A DNA stretch of 46,343 bases from Oscillospiraceae bacterium (GCA_021768185.1 JAETNP010000016.1:1-46343); one strand, 5' to 3'; positions 1 through 8,614 are shown, counted from the stretch's first letter. A program made the numbers and translations. The notes: generated by a model from the letters alone, not told the origin.

Positions 1-57
1 TATGGCCTCCCAGAACGCATCCGATATTGTCCATGATTTGTAGCTCTTTTTCTCCAT
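1..57 (-). CDS. IS5-family transposase, N-terminal 19 codons only
   Basis: The reading frame starts with ATG at 57 and is open to the window edge. The residues MEKKSYKSWTISDAFWEAI are typical of the N-terminus of IS5-family transposases (the DUF4096 region preceding the DDE domain). A TATAAT box lies about 25 bp upstream. The catalytic domain is outside the window, so the identification rests on this short stretch and the IS-like end next to it. Confidence 0.7.
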   Translation of the reverse strand, partial: MEKKSYKSWTISDAFWEAI

Positions 58-113
58 TTTTCCACCGCCTTTGGTGGCTATTATACCACAGTTGCTTATT
101 TACGGATAGGCTC
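1..113 (-). mobile_element. Terminal part of an IS5-family insertion sequence (runs off the left edge)
   Basis: The minus strand carries the start of an IS5-type transposase at 57, preceded by a TATAAT box. The terminal sequence reads, from outside inward, GAGCCTATCCGTAAATAAG, which resembles IS5-family ends as I remember them. Next to the end is TTAG (114-117), which is CTAA on the other strand and fits the YTAR target duplication of IS5-type elements. The second copy of the target and the other terminus would lie left of the window. The element lies inside the last gene of the restriction-like operon. The IS boundary is inferred from a single end. Confidence 0.7.
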
Positions 114-496
114 TTAGGGAGTCCTCCAGCAACAATCTTGTACAGGCAGGTGCAAAGATCCTTCAGCGCCGTATGCCCGTCCATAGAGCAGGCAGGAAGA
201 TCAGACAGACGGTATCCGCCGTCGGCAATGTGCTTCGGGAACGCAATGTCGTTTTGAAAGGCCTCATAAACTCTCCGCCGATCCGCGTAGGGAAGCTGGT
301 AGACCGCTTCGATGGCCTCCTGGACGCTGGGCCGGGAGATGAGGAATCGGAACTCCGATGGAAGCAGGGGCTCCAGAGCTTTTAAGTCCGGCGGCCCCGG
401 CGGCAAGATCCGGGCGGAGTCCTCGAGTATGACGGCAATCAAATCCGTCAGCTTCTCCAGCGTATCAACCTCGGCGGGCTGTACTGCATAGTACAT
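114..496 (-). pseudogene. Last gene of the restriction-like operon, interrupted by the IS5 element
   Basis: An ATG at 496 lies 4 bp after the stop of the ATPase gene and opens a frame of about 125 codons before the IS end at 113. The product starts MYYAVQPAEVDTLEKLTDLI and is rich in Leu, Pro and Glu, with an acidic helical N-terminal part. No nuclease, methylase or other catalytic motif is visible in the preserved part. Tight spacing shows it belongs to the operon upstream. Because no HsdR-like gene exists in the operon, this gene is the positional candidate for the effector or nuclease, but that is inference. The rest of the gene, if kept, lies beyond the left edge. Confidence 0.6.
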
Positions 497-500
497 GGAA

Positions 501-2048
501 TCATCCCTCTTTCACACGCTGCAGCCGTTCCAGCAGCCGCAGACGCAGATATCCGGAGCCGACATTTTTCAGCTGCTCCTCCAGTTCCTCAGTGCTCTGC
601 GCCGCCTGCAGCAGCTCCTCGATTTTAGAGTAGGAGAAACTGCCCACGGAGTGGGGCGTCTGAAACAGGACCTGCATGATCTCGTTGCGGCTCCCGCCAA
701 ATGTGGACCCCCGGATGTTCCGGCACTTGACGCTTCCATGTTCCTCGCGGAAGTAATAAAGCTGCTCCGGAAAGGCGTCCGTCAGGATCAGCGAGGAATG
801 GGTCGCCACCAAAAGCTCGTGGTGAAACGCTGCTCCCTGATAGATCTGGTGGATAATAGAGACAAAGTCAATGTTCCACCGCTCATTCAAATAGACGTCC
901 GGCTCGTCCAGAAGGTAGAGGCATTGGCCGCTCTCTTCCTGACGCCCCATAGCCAGAAGGCCCAAACGGACCAGCAGCATGTATTCCCCTTCGCTGAGAG
1001 CGTTCTCCTCCAGAAGGTCCGAAGCGCCTCGAAGGCGGAAGCTGAGATGCGCCTCTTTGATGACGCCCAAGTTTCGGGCGCGAATCAGCTCCGCCAAAAG
1101 CCGGATGGGGCTGGCAAAAGCTTGCGTAAGGCTTTTGACGCAGACCTGCGGCTTCCCGTCAGCCCCGGAGGGCTCAAAGAGGAACGTGACGGCCTGATCT
1201 CCGCGGGACGAGCCTTCATCCTCATTCTGATAAAAGCGCGGGGTCGTCCAGTGGCTCAGGTCCGGCCCGTCCGGATTGTCCGGACTGGGAAAGAGTCCCC
1301 CGAGGCTGTCCTCCAATGCGCCAAGCCGCTCCAAATCCAGCGTCAGCGAAAAGCTGACCGGCCGGGGGAGACTGTCCAAAATCGCCAGTATCTGTTCCCG
1401 GCAGGGCGCCGCCTCCCCGCCGGGCAGCACCGCCAGGAAGGCAGCCAGCGCCAGCACGGCGGTGTGCTCGTCGATGAACAGGCAGATGGGGTCTTCCTCC
1501 AGGCGCCGCAGCGCCTCCAGCGCCCGGTCGATCTCCCCCCGCTGTTCTTGGAGGCTGTTCCGGCTTTTGCCCAGCAAGCTGGCGTCAAACAGCTCCCCGT
1601 GAAGCGCGTCCTGGGGAGAGCGCACGGCGATGTCAAAGAAATTGTTGTTGTTGCCGGAGGCGCAGACAAATACACGATCCGGCAGCAGGTTCCGATGCTT
1701 CGCGAAAGAGAAGAGCGGCAAAGGACGCTCCTCCCCCTCCTTAAAAACTTGAATCTGCGGCCGATCCCCGCTGCCGTTGGAGACCTCTACCACGTGACGG
1801 CGGCCGCCCCGCCAAATCTCATATTGAAGGAAAAAATCAAAGCCGGGGAGTTCATCCTGCGCCAGATGGGAAAAAATCAGGCAAAGCCCCTCTAAAAAGG
1901 CGGATTTGCCGGAGCCGTTGAGGCCAATCAAAAACCGGATAGGAATGCCGTCCCGGAACAGAGGATTTCCCTCCTCCGGCGGGACAAAGGAGACGGATAG
2001 ATCCCGCAAATGCTTGTAGCCGTTGATGGACACCTGCATCAGCCTCAT
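501..2048 (-). CDS. Restriction-system-associated AAA (ABC/RecF-type) ATPase
   Basis: The 515-residue product has a Walker A motif GLNGSGKS at residues 42-49, an ABC-type signature LSEGE, a Walker B motif CLYLLDEPD near 376-384 and an H-loop ATHSS shortly after. This is the layout of SMC/RecF-like ATPases. No Toprim or HNH domain is seen, so it is not an OLD or PtuB protein. The start chosen at 2048 overlaps the hsdS stop as ATGA and has an AGGAGG ribosome site 6 bp upstream; a longer frame to 2081 would overlap hsdS by 37 bp. NCBI has a family of 'restriction system-associated AAA family ATPases' found beside methylase and S genes, and this gene seems to match it (from memory). It may replace HsdR as the motor or sensor. 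Confidence 0.8.
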   Translation of the reverse strand: MRLMQVSINGYKHLRDLSVSFVPPEEGNPLFRDGIPIRFLIGLNGSGKSAFLEGLCLIFSHLAQDELPGFDFFLQYEIWRGGRRHVVEVSNGSGDRPQIQVFKEGEERPLPLFSFAKHRNLLPDRVFVCASGNNNNFFDIAVRSPQDALHGELFDASLLGKSRNSLQEQRGEIDRALEALRRLEEDPICLFIDEHTAVLALAAFLAVLPGGEAAPCREQILAILDSLPRPVSFSLTLDLERLGALEDSLGGLFPSPDNPDGPDLSHWTTPRFYQNEDEGSSRGDQAVTFLFEPSGADGKPQVCVKSLTQAFASPIRLLAELIRARNLGVIKEAHLSFRLRGASDLLEENALSEGEYMLLVRLGLLAMGRQEESGQCLYLLDEPDVYLNERWNIDFVSIIHQIYQGAAFHHELLVATHSSLILTDAFPEQLYYFREEHGSVKCRNIRGSTFGGSRNEIMQVLFQTPHSVGSFSYSKIEELLQAAQSTEELEEQLKNVGSGYLRLRLLERLQRVKEG

Positions 2049-4045
2049 ACTCTTCCTCCTTTCGGCGCAGCCCATAGCCAAGTGCTGATACCGATGGGGC
2101 GGCCCCGGTGGTCCAGAATCCGGCGGCGCTCCCGGCCGTCCTCCGACGGATATTCCAGCTCCCGGCCCTGGCGGAACTCCAGGAGTCCGACGTTTTCCAG
2201 CAGCCGCACAGCGGCAATAACGTCCTGGAGCCCCCGCTCCGGAAAGGGCGTTCTATTCCCCCGCAGCCAGATCTGTTTTTCCACCATGTGGCAGGTCAGA
2301 GGCTGCATGGACAGCAGAAATTCCTCGTACACCGCCTGCTGGAAGGGAGAGAGAAGACGGATAAAAGACGCCGCCGCGCTGGGCAGCCTTGCCAGACGGG
2401 AATACCCTTCCGGCGCCGCCTCCTTCAAAAGGAGTTCGGCTGCCGGCTCCTCGGTGTGGGCGCAAAGGGGTCCCTCGTGCCGAAGATAGCCGAAATCCTC
2501 CTGTTCGCTGAGGATGCCCTCCTTCTCCAGGCGGTCCGCAGCCTCCTTTGTCTCTCCATCCAGGCGGTAGGCCGCAGCCTCCATCCGGATAAGCCTCCAG
2601 CCCTCCGGCCCCTCCCGGCGGAGGCGGAGATGGGACAGCTCCCCATAGCAGTGATGGTCCGCCTCCCGCACGGGAGGCAGGAATTGAACGTCCTCACCCT
2701 GGGGCAGCTGGGCCGTTGTAAGCGCACGGCCCTCATCAAATGGGATCTGGAAGCACTCCAGATGGGTATCATAGAAGAACACTGCGCCGGAGGGCGCGGT
2801 CCAGTAGCGGCCCTTCTCATAGGGAGGCCGGGCCTCCCCGGCCTCAGGCTCCCGGGAAGGGGCGGCTCCCTCCTGGGCCAGGCGGCGTATCCGGTCATAC
2901 CAGACCGTCCGCTGCTCCTCGAGGATCTCCAGAGCTCGCCGGCTGTTCCGGGCGTAAGCAAAATACGCCCGATACCCCGTTTCAAAACGCTGCTGCGCCT
3001 TCAGAGGGACCTCAGGAAGGGGCAGCTGGGTCAGCGCTTCCCTGGTCAGCCTGCACTGGAAGGAGGTGGAGCGCCTGATATTGCTCTGCAGATATTGTCT
3101 CACATAAGGGTGCAGCAGCCACGCAAAGAGGAAGCCCGGGCACACCTTCTCCCGGTCCGCCCGTATCAGCAGGGTGTTCTGGGCGAAAACGGCGGGCCCG
3201 GACGGGTCTTCCATCAGCCAGCCGCACTTCCCCACCCGGTTTTCCTGATTGACCCGGTTCATAATGATGTCGTCCCGCTGGATTTTGTACCGCTCCTTGG
3301 ACGAAGGTTCCGTTCCCTCTACGGGAACGGTGTCCCACGGAATCTCCCAATTGTCCAACTGAGCCGTGGACACATAGAAACATGCCGCGCTGTCTGAGCC
3401 CTCCTTTTTCAGGGCGCCGTTCAGCTTGAGCTCGGCGGCGGCGCTCAGCGGAACGCCCGCCTCTTTGCCGGCGACCGCCTCAATAGCGTCGGAGAAGGAT
3501 TTCATAAAAAAGTCCTGCGATGCGTCCTGAATGTCCGCCAGGACCTGCTTTTGCTCCTCCATCGCGCTGTGCAGAAGTTCCAGCTTTTCCGCCGCCTGCC
3601 GCTGCCACTCCAGATCCGGCACCGGAATCTGAAACCGGCGGAACTCCTCCAGACGCAGGGAGCGGTACACCGAAATTTCCGCAGCGGCCTCCAGTTCCCC
3701 GCGCAGGGCGGCCAGGCAGTACATCCCATAGAGGGGAAGCACCAAGTCCCGGCGGAATTCCACCGCGATAATGTTGTTGCTGGGAGCCATCGGCCCTTTG
3801 GCGATCCCTACTTTGCCGACGGTGCCCGCCCGAGAGAAAAAGACGGTGTCCGCCGGGGAAATCTTGGCCGCTTTCATCCCCTCCGGCGTCAGGCGGCGGG
3901 CGGTATGCACAACGGCGCCCTGCTGCAAATCCTCCACCATCACCCAGGGGCAATCTCCCTGCCCAAAGGCAGTCTTCGGGGACTTTAGATTTAACCCGGT
4001 GTAGATTTTCGCCACATCGGATAGCTGCATGAGCTTCATGTTCAT
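2045..4045 (-). CDS. HsdS-like specificity subunit with a long C-terminal extension
   Basis: The 666-residue protein starts with a typical type I target recognition domain, with a first segment (about 1-160) ending in a conserved helix of the 'LEWQRQAAEKLELLHSAM' kind. A second recognition domain covers about 205-400, with the phrase IQRDDIIMNRVNQENRVGK typical of HsdS. The last 265 or so residues do not look like HsdS and have no recognised domain. Usual HsdS proteins are 380-450 residues, so the tail is unusual and may contact the ATPase. The gene overlaps the methylase upstream (ATGA) and the ATPase downstream (ATGA), showing translational coupling. GGAGGG precedes the start. Confidence 0.85.
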   Translation of the reverse strand: MNMKLMQLSDVAKIYTGLNLKSPKTAFGQGDCPWVMVEDLQQGAVVHTARRLTPEGMKAAKISPADTVFFSRAGTVGKVGIAKGPMAPSNNIIAVEFRRDLVLPLYGMYCLAALRGELEAAAEISVYRSLRLEEFRRFQIPVPDLEWQRQAAEKLELLHSAMEEQKQVLADIQDASQDFFMKSFSDAIEAVAGKEAGVPLSAAAELKLNGALKKEGSDSAACFYVSTAQLDNWEIPWDTVPVEGTEPSSKERYKIQRDDIIMNRVNQENRVGKCGWLMEDPSGPAVFAQNTLLIRADREKVCPGFLFAWLLHPYVRQYLQSNIRRSTSFQCRLTREALTQLPLPEVPLKAQQRFETGYRAYFAYARNSRRALEILEEQRTVWYDRIRRLAQEGAAPSREPEAGEARPPYEKGRYWTAPSGAVFFYDTHLECFQIPFDEGRALTTAQLPQGEDVQFLPPVREADHHCYGELSHLRLRREGPEGWRLIRMEAAAYRLDGETKEAADRLEKEGILSEQEDFGYLRHEGPLCAHTEEPAAELLLKEAAPEGYSRLARLPSAAASFIRLLSPFQQAVYEEFLLSMQPLTCHMVEKQIWLRGNRTPFPERGLQDVIAAVRLLENVGLLEFRQGRELEYPSEDGRERRRILDHRGRPIGISTWLWAAPKGGRV

Positions 4046-5289
4046 TCCGTCCCTCCTATGTACCGGCGCAGCAGCGACTCCAGCGCACTCTGCCGCTCCT
4101 CCGCCTGGCGCAGGGCTTCTCCCTGGTGCTCAATGGCGGCGTAAGGGGAAGCGGACCGGCCGCCCTCCGCGGGGAAAATGGAACCGCCCTGGGCAAGCGC
4201 CTCATGGGAAACCGTCCACCAGACCGGTCCCGGTTCCTCCGGGCCGGGCGGCAGTTCCCCGGCGGACCAGTTCTTCCAGGCATCCAGCACCCGCCCAATG
4301 CTGGGAAGGTATGCGCCCGCTTCGCCGGGATTCTCCTCCTCCCGGAAAACCCGGCTGAAAAATACGTCCCGCCTTATTTCATCCCTGCCCTTTCGGAATA
4401 CCAGAAGGGAGGAATGGCTTACGATTTGGGGGGCGTAAATCTCAGGCGGAAGAGAGACCACCGCCTCCAGTGTGTGGTATTGCAGCAAGATCCGCCGCAC
4501 AGCGTTGGCCTTGGCACGCACGGTACTGCTCAAAAACCCCTCCGGCACCAAAACCGCGCAGCGTCCGCCGGGCTTGAGCACTTTGAGAAATCCGCCGATA
4601 AAATGGGCGGTATCCGACAGGTCGTGATCGTATGGCGGGTTGGACAGCACCATATCCCATCGATCCTCCATGCCGGCCGCCAGGCGGAAAAAGTCCTCCG
4701 CCTGCACATCTGCCGCCGTTCCGCCGTTGATCAGGAGACGCAGCGCAGCGGCGGCGGCAATAGAACGGTTGATTTCAATCCCCGTCAGCAAGCTGCCGGG
4801 GCACCGCTTTTTTGCGGCCAGGAGCAGTCCGCCGCTGCCGCAGGCTGGATCCAGTATGGAGCAGTCCGGCCAAGGCTCCAGCATTTGCACCATCATGTCC
4901 GCCAGGAACGCCGGCGTGATGAAATCGCGGATCAATCTCCGTTGGACCATCTTCCAAAGCAGGCAGTCCAGCAGGTCGGAAAGCGCCTCAGGCGGCATCC
5001 CGGGAGATTTGGACCGCTCGTTCAAAATGTGCTCTGTTATCTCGAAACAGTCGGCCGATACATTGGTCAAAGGCTGCCGATCCGTGAAAAGCGCCATCCC
5101 CGTACTTTCGGCCGCTTCCCGGACCGCCAGGTCCCACCGCCGCTCCCGCAGCAGCGCCCGCATTCTTTCCAGAGAATTCTGCGGGCCGGAACAGAGCAGG
5201 AAAAGGTCCGTCAGAAACGCCCAGGCATCCCTAAAAGCGAGCCCTTCCAACAGCGGGCCGGCGTACTGCTCAAACTGTTCCCGGTTCAT
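4042..5289 (-). CDS. HsdM-like N6-adenine DNA methylase (second, canonical copy)
   Basis: The 415-residue protein has a helical N-terminal domain followed by an N6-adenine methyltransferase fold. The SAM-binding motif I reads DPACGSGGLL (about residue 150) and the catalytic motif IV reads SNPPYD. Both are canonical, so this copy should bind SAM and methylate adenine with the S subunit. It is shorter than most HsdM proteins (about 500 residues). AAGGAG lies upstream of the start. Its first 20 bp overlap the end of the first methylase gene. Confidence 0.85.
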   Translation of the reverse strand: MNREQFEQYAGPLLEGLAFRDAWAFLTDLFLLCSGPQNSLERMRALLRERRWDLAVREAAESTGMALFTDRQPLTNVSADCFEITEHILNERSKSPGMPPEALSDLLDCLLWKMVQRRLIRDFITPAFLADMMVQMLEPWPDCSILDPACGSGGLLLAAKKRCPGSLLTGIEINRSIAAAAALRLLINGGTAADVQAEDFFRLAAGMEDRWDMVLSNPPYDHDLSDTAHFIGGFLKVLKPGGRCAVLVPEGFLSSTVRAKANAVRRILLQYHTLEAVVSLPPEIYAPQIVSHSSLLVFRKGRDEIRRDVFFSRVFREEENPGEAGAYLPSIGRVLDAWKNWSAGELPPGPEEPGPVWWTVSHEALAQGGSIFPAEGGRSASPYAAIEHQGEALRQAEERQSALESLLRRYIGGTE

Positions 5290-6757
5290 GCTCGCTCTCT
5301 CCTTCCCACTCCCGCCGAATACGCCGGAGAATTTCCCGATTTTCCGTCAGCAGCTCCCCCAGCTCCCGGCTCAATTCGGCGTCTCTCTGCTCCAGCTCCT
5401 CCCATGACGGAAGGTTGGGAAGCGGATAGGCGATGTACTTTCTGGGGTCCAGGGTCCAATTCTTTTCCTCAATTTCATAGAGCCCCACGCTGGCACAAAA
5501 GCCCGTTTCCGCCGGCGCTCCGCCCTGGCAGAATTCCTGCCACACATCCAAAATCCTCTGCTGGCCCGCCTGGTCCAACACCAATCGTTTTTCGGAGGAA
5601 GCATCCGACTTCCGAACACCCAGCTCCCGGGCATCCAGCATCAGCGTCCGGTCCCTCCTGCCGCCTTTTCGCAAAATCCATATGGAGACGGCGGCACTTG
5701 TGCCATAGAACATGTCGGAGGGCAGCAGAAGGATGGCCTCCAGCAGCCCGTCCTCCACAATTCCTTTCCGGATTCTGGTTTCCGACAAATTCTGGCTGGA
5801 GAGGGAAGACGTATTCAGCACCACCGACATCACGCCGGGGTCTTTTAAGGTATAAAGCATGTGCTGGAGCCACGCCAGATTCCCGTTCCCCTTGGGCGGA
5901 ACGCCGTATTTCCACCGGGGGTCCGTGCCAAAAGCCAGGTCCTCCTTCTGCTGCCATTTACTGGTGAATGGCGGATTTCCAACGACGACGTCCGCCTTGG
6001 GGAGCGCGTCCGGGCTGAGGGTCAGCGCGTTGACCGGGCGGTCCTCCAGATTGGCGGAAAGCCCTTTGAAATAGAGATGGATTTTTGAAATTTTCCAGGC
6101 TTGCTCGTCGCTCTCGTGCCCGTATATGCTGAACTGCCGGCAGCGGCGGGCCATATCCTCCCCCAGCGGCGCCAGCAGATTGGCAGCGCCGCAGCAGGGG
6201 TCGTAGAGGACGCCGCCCTGCGGCTGCAAGAGCCCCGCCAGCAGGCGGGATACCTCCCCGGGCGCATAGAACCGCTTTTCCGCGCTTTCATAAGGCACCC
6301 AGCGCAAGACGCCCTCCAGAAGCTCCGCAAAGTCGAAAGGACCGCTCAGGCTCCGGCGGTACCAGCCGTCATAAAGCTCCAGAAGCTGCTCCAGCTGCTC
6401 CGGACTGGCCCGGTGCTCCCACAGCCCCGTCTGAACCGCGCCCCGGATCGCCGGAATCTGGCGCTCGATATACATGAGAAGCGCCAGCAGTCTCGTTTTC
6501 AGGTCCTGCACCGGGGCTCTCAGCTGCTCCCATCTGAGATCCGGAGGAAAGAAAACCGCTCCCTCAGCGGCGTACGCCCCCTCGTCCTCAGGGTCTCCGC
6601 CCTCGGCCGCAATCGCCTGATAAGCGCGCTGAAAGGCCGACGCCGCCTGACATGCCAGCAGCAGATCGGTCAGCAGCTCCTGCTGTTCAACGCCGCCGAA
6701 AAGCGGCGTTAGAACCTCACGGCACCGCAAAAGGATTTCTTGATTTTTCTGATCCAT
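5270..6757 (-). CDS. HsdM-like DNA methylase (first copy, with degenerate SAM motif)
   Basis: The 495-residue product is an HsdM paralogue with an alpha-helical N-terminal half. Motif IV is intact (GNPPFTSKWQQK), and the region downstream (NGNLAWLQHMLYTL, then FYGTSAAVSIWIL) matches HsdM. Motif I, however, reads DPCCGAANLL instead of DPACGSGGFL, so the glycines of the SAM loop are lost. It may be a structural or weak subunit paired with the intact copy. I chose the ATG at 6757 because GAGGTG lies 4 bp upstream; an ATG at 6769 is the alternative. It is the first gene of the operon. Confidence 0.8.
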   Translation of the reverse strand: MDQKNQEILLRCREVLTPLFGGVEQQELLTDLLLACQAASAFQRAYQAIAAEGGDPEDEGAYAAEGAVFFPPDLRWEQLRAPVQDLKTRLLALLMYIERQIPAIRGAVQTGLWEHRASPEQLEQLLELYDGWYRRSLSGPFDFAELLEGVLRWVPYESAEKRFYAPGEVSRLLAGLLQPQGGVLYDPCCGAANLLAPLGEDMARRCRQFSIYGHESDEQAWKISKIHLYFKGLSANLEDRPVNALTLSPDALPKADVVVGNPPFTSKWQQKEDLAFGTDPRWKYGVPPKGNGNLAWLQHMLYTLKDPGVMSVVLNTSSLSSQNLSETRIRKGIVEDGLLEAILLLPSDMFYGTSAAVSIWILRKGGRRDRTLMLDARELGVRKSDASSEKRLVLDQAGQQRILDVWQEFCQGGAPAETGFCASVGLYEIEEKNWTLDPRKYIAYPLPNLPSWEELEQRDAELSRELGELLTENREILRRIRREWEGESEHEPGTV

Positions 6758-6828
6758 AAAGCACCTCATAAACTCCGGCGTGCGGGCGGATGGGGTAAAG
6801 GGGCCAATCGCTTTTATCTATTGCGGCT

Positions 6829-6857
6829 ATTATAAACGAATCCGACAAATTTTGCAA
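6829..6857 (-). promoter_or_regulatory. Promoter of the restriction-like operon
   Basis: On the minus strand TTGCAA (6857-6852) is followed after 17 bp by TATAAT (6834-6829), a near-consensus sigma-A promoter 70 bp upstream of the first methylase gene. Confidence 0.75.
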
Positions 6858-6909
6858 GAATCTGTGGTCCCTCTTCACCCTTTTCGGGCCGCAGAGAGGA
6901 TACCGGGAC

Positions 6910-6938
6910 TTGCCAGCGGGGAAAAAATCTGTTATACT
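6910..6938 (+). promoter_or_regulatory. Promoter of the TSCPD-protein gene
   Basis: TTGCCA (6910-6915) and TATACT (6933-6938) are 17 bp apart and lie about 60 bp upstream of the start codon at 6999. Together with the minus-strand promoter it forms a divergent intergenic region. Confidence 0.7.
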
Positions 6939-6998
6939 GATGCTATCAGCCCCTGTGGGCGGAAAAATCCGCGAAACAATGAAAAGGAGACTCATATT

Positions 6999-7256
6999 AT
7001 GACATATACCTATGCGCCTACCGGCGTCTGCTCCTCCCAGATTGATCTGGAGCTGGAGGACGGCGTGATCCGCTCCGTATCCTTTACCGGAGGCTGCAAC
7101 GGCAACTTGCAGGGCATCTCCCGTCTGGTGACGGGTATGCGCGCGCAGGAGGCCATCGAGCGCCTCCAGGGCATTCAGTGCGGCTGGAAGCCCACCAGCT
7201 GCCCCGACCAGCTGTCCAAGGCCCTGACTGCGGCGCTGAAGGAGGCGGGCCGGTAA
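6999..7256 (+). CDS. TIGR03905-type TSCPD domain protein
   Basis: This 85-residue protein has four conserved cysteines in the pattern of the TIGR03905 four-Cys TSCPD family: VCSS, GGCNGNL, and QCGWKPTSCPDQL near the C-terminus. TSCPD domains occur alone or at the C-terminus of vitamin B12-dependent ribonucleotide reductases and are thought to bind metal; the function of stand-alone copies is not known. The ribosome site AAAAGGAGA lies 8 bp before the ATG. The next gene starts 59 bp downstream, probably in the same transcript. Confidence 0.85.
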   Translation: MTYTYAPTGVCSSQIDLELEDGVIRSVSFTGGCNGNLQGISRLVTGMRAQEAIERLQGIQCGWKPTSCPDQLSKALTAALKEAGR

Positions 7257-7315
7257 AAGAGGCCGGCAGCGTGTGTGTAGTCCATCATTTTCATTCTGAA
7301 AGGTAAGGTGAGATC

Positions 7316-7672
7316 ATGGAGAAGGAGAAATGCAGGCAGAAAATGCTCTTGGCGGTGGTCCAGGGTGACGACTACCCCGAAACCGTGGACGATCTGAACC
7401 GCAACGGCTTTTTTGCCACAGTGCTCAGTTCTACCGGCGGCTTTTTGAAAAAGCGGAGCGTGACGCTGATGATCGGCGTGGAGGAACACCGGGTGGAGGC
7501 CGCTCTGGACGTCCTCCGGCAGTGCGCAGGGCGGCGGCAGCAGATGACCTACTCCAACCTGTCCATCTCCTCCGGCGGGCCTAACCCCTCCATTCCCATG
7601 ATGCCGGTACAGATGAGCGTGGGCGGCGTGGTCGTGTTCATCATGGACCTGGATGACATTCAGAAATTCTGA
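7316..7672 (+). CDS. darA: Cyclic-di-AMP receptor, PII-like (DarA/PstA)
   Basis: The 118-residue protein matches the PII-like c-di-AMP receptor family (DarA of Bacillus, PstA of Staphylococcus and Listeria). The N-terminus KMLLAVVQGDD, the stretch FFATVLSSTGGFLKK and the C-terminal VGGVVVFIMDLDD are characteristic. The protein forms trimers and binds c-di-AMP between subunits; its downstream partners are poorly known. The start has AAGGTGAG just upstream. A terminator follows, so it closes the small plus-strand operon. Confidence 0.9.
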   Translation: MEKEKCRQKMLLAVVQGDDYPETVDDLNRNGFFATVLSSTGGFLKKRSVTLMIGVEEHRVEAALDVLRQCAGRRQQMTYSNLSISSGGPNPSIPMMPVQMSVGGVVVFIMDLDDIQKF

Positions 7673-7680
7673 CAGCAGCG

Positions 7681-7716
7681 AACCCCGGGAGCTTTCCGCT
7701 TCCGGGGTTCCCCTTT
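7681..7716 (+). terminator. Rho-independent terminator after darA
   Basis: The sequence AACCCCGGgAGC pairs with GCTtCCGGGGTT across a short TTTCC loop and is followed by CCCCTTTTG. It begins 8 bp after the darA stop. Confidence 0.75.
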
Positions 7717-7756
7717 TGTCCCTCCGTGCATAGACTGACGCAGAGGGGGGATGTGT

Positions 7757-8614
7757 ATGAAACCGACGATCTCCATCCTGGGCGGCGATCTGCGGCAGGT
7801 CTACCTGGCCCGGATGCTGCTGGAGGATGGCAAAAACGTGGCAACCTGGGGACTGGAGCAGGGCGGCGGGATCAACGGCGTACCGCTGGATCAGGCTCTG
7901 GAGGGAGAGATCCTGCTGCTGCCTATGCCGGTGTGCCGGAACGGAATGCTCCACCTGCCGCTGACGGAAACAGAGCTGGAGGCGGAGCGTCTGTGGGCCC
8001 GGCTGCGGTACGACCAGCTGCTGCTGGGCGGCCTGACCGGCGATCTGAGCCGGCGGCTGATGGCAGACTATGGACTGACCCTGCTGGACTACTACGCCCG
8101 GGAGGAAACCCAGGTGGCCAACGCCGTGCCCACGGCGGAGGGAGCCCTCCAGCTGGCCATGGAGTCCACCGACAGCACGCTCCACGGCAGCCGATGCCTC
8201 ATTATCGGCTACGGGCGTATCGGGCGGCTGCTGGCGGACCGTCTGCTGGCATTGGGGGCCGAGGTGACGGTATCCGCGCGGAAATACGGCGATCTGGCCT
8301 GGATCGAGGCCTGGGGCTGCCGCAGCGTACAGACCGGGGCGCTGACCGGACAGCTGGAACGCTTCGACCTGATTTTCAACACAGCGCCCGCCCTCATCCT
8401 GGATGGAGCGCGGCTGCGGGAGACCCGGAAAAACTGCGTCATTATCGACCTGGCCTCCGCTCCCGGCGGCGTGGACCTGGAGGCGGCCAAGCGGCTCTCC
8501 CGTCAGGTGATCCCGGCCCCCGGCCTGCCCGGGAAGGTGGCGCCCCGCACCGCCGCTGCCGCCATTCGGGACAGCGTGTATCACATATTGGAAGAACGAG
8601 GTGAACTCATGTGA
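7757..8614 (+). CDS. dpaA: Dipicolinate synthase subunit A
   Basis: This 285-residue protein matches DpaA (SpoVFA of Bacillus subtilis, about 297 residues). With DpaB it converts the product of dihydrodipicolinate synthase into dipicolinic acid in the mother cell during sporulation. The N-terminus reads MKPTISILGGDLRQ, and a Rossmann motif IIGYGRIGRLLA lies near residue 155. The ATG at 7757 has AGAGGGGGG 6 bp upstream, better spaced than an ATG at 7751. It overlaps dpaB by four bases, so the two are coupled. It marks the host as a likely spore former. Confidence 0.92.
   Translation: MKPTISILGGDLRQVYLARMLLEDGKNVATWGLEQGGGINGVPLDQALEGEILLLPMPVCRNGMLHLPLTETELEAERLWARLRYDQLLLGGLTGDLSRRLMADYGLTLLDYYAREETQVANAVPTAEGALQLAMESTDSTLHGSRCLIIGYGRIGRLLADRLLALGAEVTVSARKYGDLAWIEAWGCRSVQTGALTGQLERFDLIFNTAPALILDGARLRETRKNCVIIDLASAPGGVDLEAAKRLSRQVIPAPGLPGKVAPRTAAAAIRDSVYHILEERGELM

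Noticed and set aside
4126..5967. Open frame of 613 codons on the plus strand opposite the methylases
   Set aside because: The minus-strand genes have real motifs and ribosome sites; this frame is a GC-rich antisense shadow.
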